A stretch of DNA of 64,000 nucleotides from the NCBI RefSeq assembly GCF_000686945.1, contig NZ_JMME01000013.1, positions 1-64,000 on the forward strand, written 5' to 3'. How positions within the stretch are numbered: the stretch's first letter is position 1; the number at the start of each line of letters is the position of its first letter. Under the pieces are notes generated by a model that saw only the letters and a program-made list of their open reading frames with translations, was not told where the DNA came from and ran no database searches. Below are positions 60,040 through 64,000 of the stretch, one piece after another. The stretch comes from Selenomonas sp. AE3005. GTDB taxonomy: Bacteria; Bacillota; Negativicutes; Selenomonadales; Selenomonadaceae. Made by a program: the position numbers and the translations under genes.

Positions 60040-60093
60040 TTCGTTAATTTCCTCCATACATCTTTTCATTACATGTTCTATGTAGAACTTAGA

Positions 60094-60115
60094 GAAGGCT
60101 CCCTAAGGAGCCTTC
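60094..60115 (-). other. Perfect hairpin between rodA and the radical SAM gene
   Basis: GAAGGCTCC, a 4-base loop, and its complement lie just after the rodA stop. There is no T-run, so it may be a processing or attenuation site rather than a terminator. Confidence 0.55.
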
Positions 60116-60116
60116 C

Positions 60117-61220
60117 CTAAAATTCTAATTTCTTTTTTCTAAGTTGAATGTTTATGAGTATCGCCACCGCCATAATGTTGGTAGTCAGCGAGCTGACACC
60201 GTAACTCATCAGCGGCAGGGGAATGCCGGTAACCGGCATTATGCCCAGCGTCATGCCCACATTGACCAGCACATGGAAGGCCAGCATGGACGTGATACCC
60301 ACCGCCAGCAGGCGGCCAAACATATCACTGGCGTCCTTGGCTATCTGTATGCCGCGCCACAGGACAACCATATACAGCAGGAGCAGGCACACCACACCGA
60401 TGAACCCCAGTTCCTCGCCCACGACGGCGAAAATGAAGTCTGTGTGGTTCTCCGGCAGGAAGTTCAGCTGACTCTGGGTGCCTTCAAAGAGCCCCTTGCC
60501 CCATAGCATACCCGAGCCAATGGCTATCTTGGACTGAATGATATGATAACCGGAGCCTAAAGGGTCCACATTGGGGTCCATAAATACCATGATACGCATT
60601 TTCTGATAATCCTTCAAAAAATGCCATAACAGGGGCATCATCGCGATGCCGGCAGCAAATATGCCCCCGAGCAGCCGCAGTCGTATACCGCAGACAAAGA
60701 CCATGCCGAAAAATATGGCCATAAATACCAGCGACGTCCCGAGGTCCGGCTGTTTCAATACCAGCAGGAACGGCAGCCCCACATAGGCCGCTACGGGAAT
60801 GAGTTCTTCCAGCGTATTGAGCTTGCCCACCTTTTCTTCCAGCATGCCGGCCAGGGACACAATCATAATCAGCTTGGAAAATTCCGAAGGCTGAATACTG
60901 ATGGGGCCGATGGAAATCCACCGCTGAGCGCCCAAAGCCGACTGACCGACCAGCATAACCGCCAGCAGCATTATCAGGTTGAAAATGTAGAGCTTATTGC
61001 CATACCCCTGCAGCATCTTGTAATCAAAATTCATCAGAAACGCTGCCATGGCCAGATTAACTACAGCAAAGAGTCCCTGCCGGGCCACGAACCAATAACG
61101 CTCCTCACCGGGCGTATTGATATGCGTGGCACTGCCGATGATGATGAGGCTCATCAGGATAATCCCTGCCGTAGCCATCATTAACGTCCAGTCTGTGCGG
61201 CGCAGGATATTTTTTGTCAT
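60117..61220 (-). CDS. rodA: Rod-shape peptidoglycan polymerase RodA
   Basis: 367 residues, ten predicted membrane helices of the SEDS family. Signature regions are LNFLPENHTDFIFAVVGEELGF and the C-terminal GIPLPLMSYGVSSLTTNIMA. It polymerises glycan strands from lipid II together with PBP2, the product of mrdA at the right edge of this window. ATG 61220 follows AGATAGGA. Together with min and mrdA it forms one cell-shape operon. Confidence 0.95.
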   Translation of the reverse strand: MTKNILRRTDWTLMMATAGIILMSLIIIGSATHINTPGEERYWFVARQGLFAVVNLAMAAFLMNFDYKMLQGYGNKLYIFNLIMLLAVMLVGQSALGAQRWISIGPISIQPSEFSKLIMIVSLAGMLEEKVGKLNTLEELIPVAAYVGLPFLLVLKQPDLGTSLVFMAIFFGMVFVCGIRLRLLGGIFAAGIAMMPLLWHFLKDYQKMRIMVFMDPNVDPLGSGYHIIQSKIAIGSGMLWGKGLFEGTQSQLNFLPENHTDFIFAVVGEELGFIGVVCLLLLYMVVLWRGIQIAKDASDMFGRLLAVGITSMLAFHVLVNVGMTLGIMPVTGIPLPLMSYGVSSLTTNIMAVAILINIQLRKKKLEF

Positions 61221-61241
61221 GCTATCCTATCTTCTCTCCCC

Positions 61242-61508
61242 TTAACCCTTGTCATGTTTCATGTTGTTGACGGGGATATTGGCTACCAATGCTACGGAAT
61301 CATCATCATTGGCCAGGGAAATTTCCATGTCCTTCTGATTGATTTCCATGTAGTTGGAAATAACCTTGATAATATCGTTTTTCAAGTTGTCCATGACATC
61401 CGGGGAAATATTGGCCCGGTCATGAATGAGTACGACCTTCAGACGGTCATGGGCAATCTTTCCTGACTGTTCTTTCTTGCCAAAAATCTTCATCAATGCG
61501 TCCAACAT
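61242..61508 (-). CDS. minE: Cell division topological specificity factor MinE
   Basis: 88 residues from ATG 61508 (GGAGGG upstream), normal length. The N-terminal MinD-activating part includes IAHDRLKVVLIHDRANISPD. The rest is the dimeric topological specificity domain. It stimulates the MinD ATPase and drives pole-to-pole oscillation or polar positioning of the division inhibitor. It starts 15 bases after minD. Confidence 0.95.
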   Translation of the reverse strand: MLDALMKIFGKKEQSGKIAHDRLKVVLIHDRANISPDVMDNLKNDIIKVISNYMEINQKDMEISLANDDDSVALVANIPVNNMKHDKG

Positions 61509-61522
61509 ATTCGACCCTCCTA

Positions 61523-62311
61523 TCATCTCTTGAAAATATGCTTAAGACGTTTCCACCAGCCGTCTTTATGGAATTCCATAAAGGGCACATCTTCGCCCAT
61601 CATACGGGCTACGATGTTGCGATAAGCCTGGCCAGCCTGGGAATCCTCCAAAGTGATGCATGGTTCACCCTTGTTGGTGCTGGTAACGACCTTGATATCG
61701 TCCGGCACCTGACCGATGCAGTCCAGGGACAGGATATCATTGATATCGTCCATATTCAGCATGTCGCCGCTTTCCACCATGTTGGGACGGATACGGTTGA
61801 CGATGAGTTTGATATTTTCCTTGTCGGCACGGCCGAGCTCGCCGATAATCTTGTCGGCGTCACGCACAGCAGAAATCTCCGGCATGGTGACCACCAAAGC
61901 CGTATCCGCAGCAGCAATGGCCGTCTTGAACCCCTGTTCAATACCTGCCGGACAGTCGATGATGATGTAGTCAAATTCCTTGCGCAGCTCATCACAAAGT
62001 TTTACAAGCTGTTCCGGATTTACTGCCATCTTGTCCTTTACCTGGGACGTCGGCAGCAAAAAGAGCGTTTCATATTTCTTATGACGAACCAGAGCCTTCT
62101 TGTAAGGAACACGGCCTTCGGTAACGTCGATGAGGTCATACATAATGCGGTTTTCCAGGCCGAGGAGCAGGTCAAGATTGCGCAGGCCCGTATCAGTATC
62201 CACCAGCACTACCTTCTTGCCGCGCATAGCAAGGCCCATACCTAAATTTGCCGTTGTCGTAGTCTTACCAACGCCGCCTTTACCAGAGGTTATTACATAG
62301 ATTTCACTCAT
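61523..62311 (-). CDS. minD: Septum-site determining ATPase MinD
   Basis: 262 residues. The deviant Walker A is SGKGGVGKTTTTANLG (about 8-23), switch regions VDTDTGLRNLD and IIIDCPAGIEQG, and a C-terminal amphipathic membrane helix (WWKRLKHIFKR). ATP-dependent dimerisation brings MinC to the membrane. Spacing to minC is 12 bases. Confidence 0.97.
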   Translation of the reverse strand: MSEIYVITSGKGGVGKTTTTANLGMGLAMRGKKVVLVDTDTGLRNLDLLLGLENRIMYDLIDVTEGRVPYKKALVRHKKYETLFLLPTSQVKDKMAVNPEQLVKLCDELRKEFDYIIIDCPAGIEQGFKTAIAAADTALVVTMPEISAVRDADKIIGELGRADKENIKLIVNRIRPNMVESGDMLNMDDINDILSLDCIGQVPDDIKVVTSTNKGEPCITLEDSQAGQAYRNIVARMMGEDVPFMEFHKDGWWKRLKHIFKR

Positions 62312-62322
62312 ACTGTTAATTC

Positions 62323-62997
62323 CTACCTTTCTATTGGTTCGATTACGATTTGACCATCTTTTATGGACGCGCGCTCAGCACGGTCCGTTTTTTCCATCTC
62401 GTCCGGGCTCCGGGCGATGAGGTTGGAAATCCTTATCTGGGTGGGCATCAGGTGGTCAGCGATGATAAACGCCGTGCTGTCGCCATAGGCGCCGGCATGT
62501 ACCATGCCCCGGCAGGTACCGCGGATATCAATGCTGCCGCCGGCGATAATCTGTGCGCCGGGGTTTACGTTGCCGCATACCAGAACCGATGATTTCGTCG
62601 TGATTTCCTGGCCGCCGCGCAGGGTGCGGTTAATGACCACCATTTCCTGCGGCTGCAGTTCATCCTTGGCCGCCGGCGGTTCCGGCTGGGCCTGTTTTAC
62701 CTCAGCCTGCGGCCTCTTTTCCGCCTGCATTTTCGCGGCCTGTTCTTCCTCTGATTCGGGGCGCTGTGTCCGGCAAATCAGACCATGCTCGTGGAAGAGC
62801 CGCTGCAATTCATCACGCTCACTGCCCCGAAACACATCCCGGGGAATGAGGACCAAGGTGCCCCGCAGGAAAAAGGTGGAGCCGGACTCCAGCTTTTTCA
62901 GCAAGTTTGCCCGCACATCCTCAAAGGATGCATCAGGAGCAAAGCTGAGCTGCAAACCCAGGGATGTACCCTTGATTTTTACAATATCTTCACTCAT
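62323..62997 (-). CDS. minC: Septum-site determining protein MinC
   Basis: 224 residues. The N-terminal domain (LGLQLSFAPDASFEDVRANL) inhibits FtsZ. A Glu/Gln/Pro-rich linker follows, and the C-terminal beta-helix has TLRGGQEITTKSSVLVCGNV, then GTCRGMVHAGAYGDSTAFII, which binds MinD and dimerises. ATG 62997 follows GAGGAC. It lies after mrdA in the same operon. Confidence 0.95.
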   Translation of the reverse strand: MSEDIVKIKGTSLGLQLSFAPDASFEDVRANLLKKLESGSTFFLRGTLVLIPRDVFRGSERDELQRLFHEHGLICRTQRPESEEEQAAKMQAEKRPQAEVKQAQPEPPAAKDELQPQEMVVINRTLRGGQEITTKSSVLVCGNVNPGAQIIAGGSIDIRGTCRGMVHAGAYGDSTAFIIADHLMPTQIRISNLIARSPDEMEKTDRAERASIKDGQIVIEPIER

Positions 62998-63024
62998 GGC
63001 TGTCCTCGTTTCTCTTAAAAATAT

Positions 63025-64000
63025 TTATTGCTTAGCGGCCTGCTGTGCTGCCCCGTTTTGCGGTGCGGCAGGTTTGTTCAGGCCAAACCAGGCTTCTAAA
63101 ACCTTACGGCCGATAGGCACGGCGGACTGCGAACCGAAACCGCCCTGTTCCACCACTACGGCCACAACTATATCCGGATTGGCAAAAGGCCCATAGGCCA
63201 CAAACCAGCCATGGTCACGACCATGCGGGTTTTCTGCCGTACCGGTCTTACCGGCAATCTCGATGGGGAATCCCCTAAAGATTGAGGCTGCCGTACCAAC
63301 CTTGGTAACGTCATGCAGACCAGCCTGTACGAGGCTGATAACATCTGCCGGCACATCAAGTGTTGACAACAGTTCCGGCTTAAATTCCTTGACGGTACTG
63401 CCATCAGGCCCCACAATGCGGTTAACCAGATGGGGTTTAAAGCGCTTGCCGTTGGCAGCGATTTCCCCCATAACCATGGCCGCCTGCAGGGGTGTCACCA
63501 GATTAAAGCCCTGACCGATGGCGGCGTCGAAGGTTTCCGACAGGTACCAGTCGCCGTCCTCAAAGTTCTTTTCCTTGTAACGGCGGTTGGCCACAAGGCC
63601 ATCGGACTCATACGGCAGGTCAATGCCGGTAATCTTGCCCAGACCAAACATCCGGGCGTATTTTTCCAGCCGGTCAATGCCTAAGCGGTTGCCCATTTCG
63701 TAGAAATACACGTTATCGGAATGAGCCATGGCCTGTTGGAAGTTGATGAGGCCCAGCGCCTCACCTTCGGCGTTGCCCTTGGGGATAATCCAGTGATGAC
63801 CACTGTCCATGATGAGTTCTGACGGACTCACGACGTTTTCCGTCAGCGCGGCCGTACCCGTTATAATCTTAAAGGTAGACCCTGGCGGATATTCACCGGT
63901 GATAGTCTTGTTATCCATCGGATGATAGGGATTGTTATTAAGTTTATCCCAGTCCTTGCTGGATATGCCATGGGCAAAGAGGTTGGGGTCAAAGGCCGGC
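63025..64000 (-). CDS. mrdA: Penicillin-binding protein 2, partial (N-terminus beyond right edge)
   Basis: The last 325 residues of a class B penicillin-binding protein; the start lies outside the window. The transpeptidase domain shows the active-site serine in YPPGSTFKII (SxxK), the second motif in AHSDNVYFYEMGN (SDN), and AGKTGTAEN (KTG). It cross-links peptidoglycan made by RodA during elongation. A Gln/Ala-rich tail (KPAAPQNGAAQQAAKQ) ends the protein. First visible gene of the mrdA-min-rodA operon. Confidence 0.95.
   Translation of the reverse strand, partial: PAFDPNLFAHGISSKDWDKLNNNPYHPMDNKTITGEYPPGSTFKIITGTAALTENVVSPSELIMDSGHHWIIPKGNAEGEALGLINFQQAMAHSDNVYFYEMGNRLGIDRLEKYARMFGLGKITGIDLPYESDGLVANRRYKEKNFEDGDWYLSETFDAAIGQGFNLVTPLQAAMVMGEIAANGKRFKPHLVNRIVGPDGSTVKEFKPELLSTLDVPADVISLVQAGLHDVTKVGTAASIFRGFPIEIAGKTGTAENPHGRDHGWFVAYGPFANPDIVVAVVVEQGGFGSQSAVPIGRKVLEAWFGLNKPAAPQNGAAQQAAKQ

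Overview
The window reads as a chromosomal segment of a Negativicutes bacterium, most likely Selenomonas or a close relative. It combines Firmicutes-type genes (a T-box in front of thrS, AddAB, a fused TIGR03960/DUF2344 radical SAM protein next to an RNase G homologue, an AsnC/aminotransferase pair) with outer-membrane biology (a type V autotransporter at the left edge). Base composition is moderate. Most genes are core metabolism, cell shape or DNA repair, with a few accessory islands. The genus is inferred from gene content only.

Left part (1-11,300). A large autotransporter with a zinc-metalloprotease-like passenger runs off the left edge. It is divergent from an Lrp/AsnC regulator translationally coupled to a PLP aminotransferase. 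A tRNA-Pro and thioredoxin follow. Then comes a minus-strand cluster (about 10,540 down to 5,750): three small membrane-linked proteins with a PGRxR-type HMA-like domain, a 69-residue membrane/coiled-coil protein, a P1B-type ATPase without a CPC motif, and a LOG-family hydrolase. In composition this resembles the iron-storing ferrosome (fez) loci and is the strongest candidate for an unusual system here. A BioY biotin transporter lies divergent to it.

Middle (11,300-31,100). A Crp/Fnr regulator is followed by the ispE-gntR-glmU-prs operon, a SpeD-like protein that has lost the pyruvoyl-forming serine, and thrS with its T-box. A PH-domain protein and a von Willebrand A protein come next, then aroF-tyrA, a short acetyltransferase, nth, a PFL/DUF711 protein with its ACT-domain partner, a carboxyltransferase (oadA/5S type), corA, a chemoreceptor and tmRNA. 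Two closely similar ~140-bp hairpin-rich repeats and one divergent relative sit in intergenic gaps.

Accessory stretch (31,100-37,000). This holds an AlbA_2-type regulator behind an operator that overlaps its promoter, a Lys/Pro-rich secreted peptide, an IS1182-type insertion sequence, an unknown small gene overlapping a frameshifted DUF4160 gene, and an Mrr-type restriction endonuclease.

Right part (37,000-64,000). The operon addB-addA-ZIP transporter is followed by cheR with a degenerate PaaK-like gene, hsp20, tandem tRNA-Glu genes, gltX, a stand-alone dhaL, a serine acetyltransferase and a second chemoreceptor. After about 800 bases without a gene comes a redox operon (TlpA-like lipoprotein, CD1871A-type CxxC mini-protein, NapH-like 4Fe-4S membrane protein, secreted CxxxC peptide). 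The window ends with a long cell-shape operon, mrdA-minC-minD-minE-rodA-radical SAM-rng, whose mrdA runs off the right edge.

Several starts were moved to GTG or TTG codons that have a well-placed Shine-Dalgarno sequence. Coordinates given are the chosen starts.
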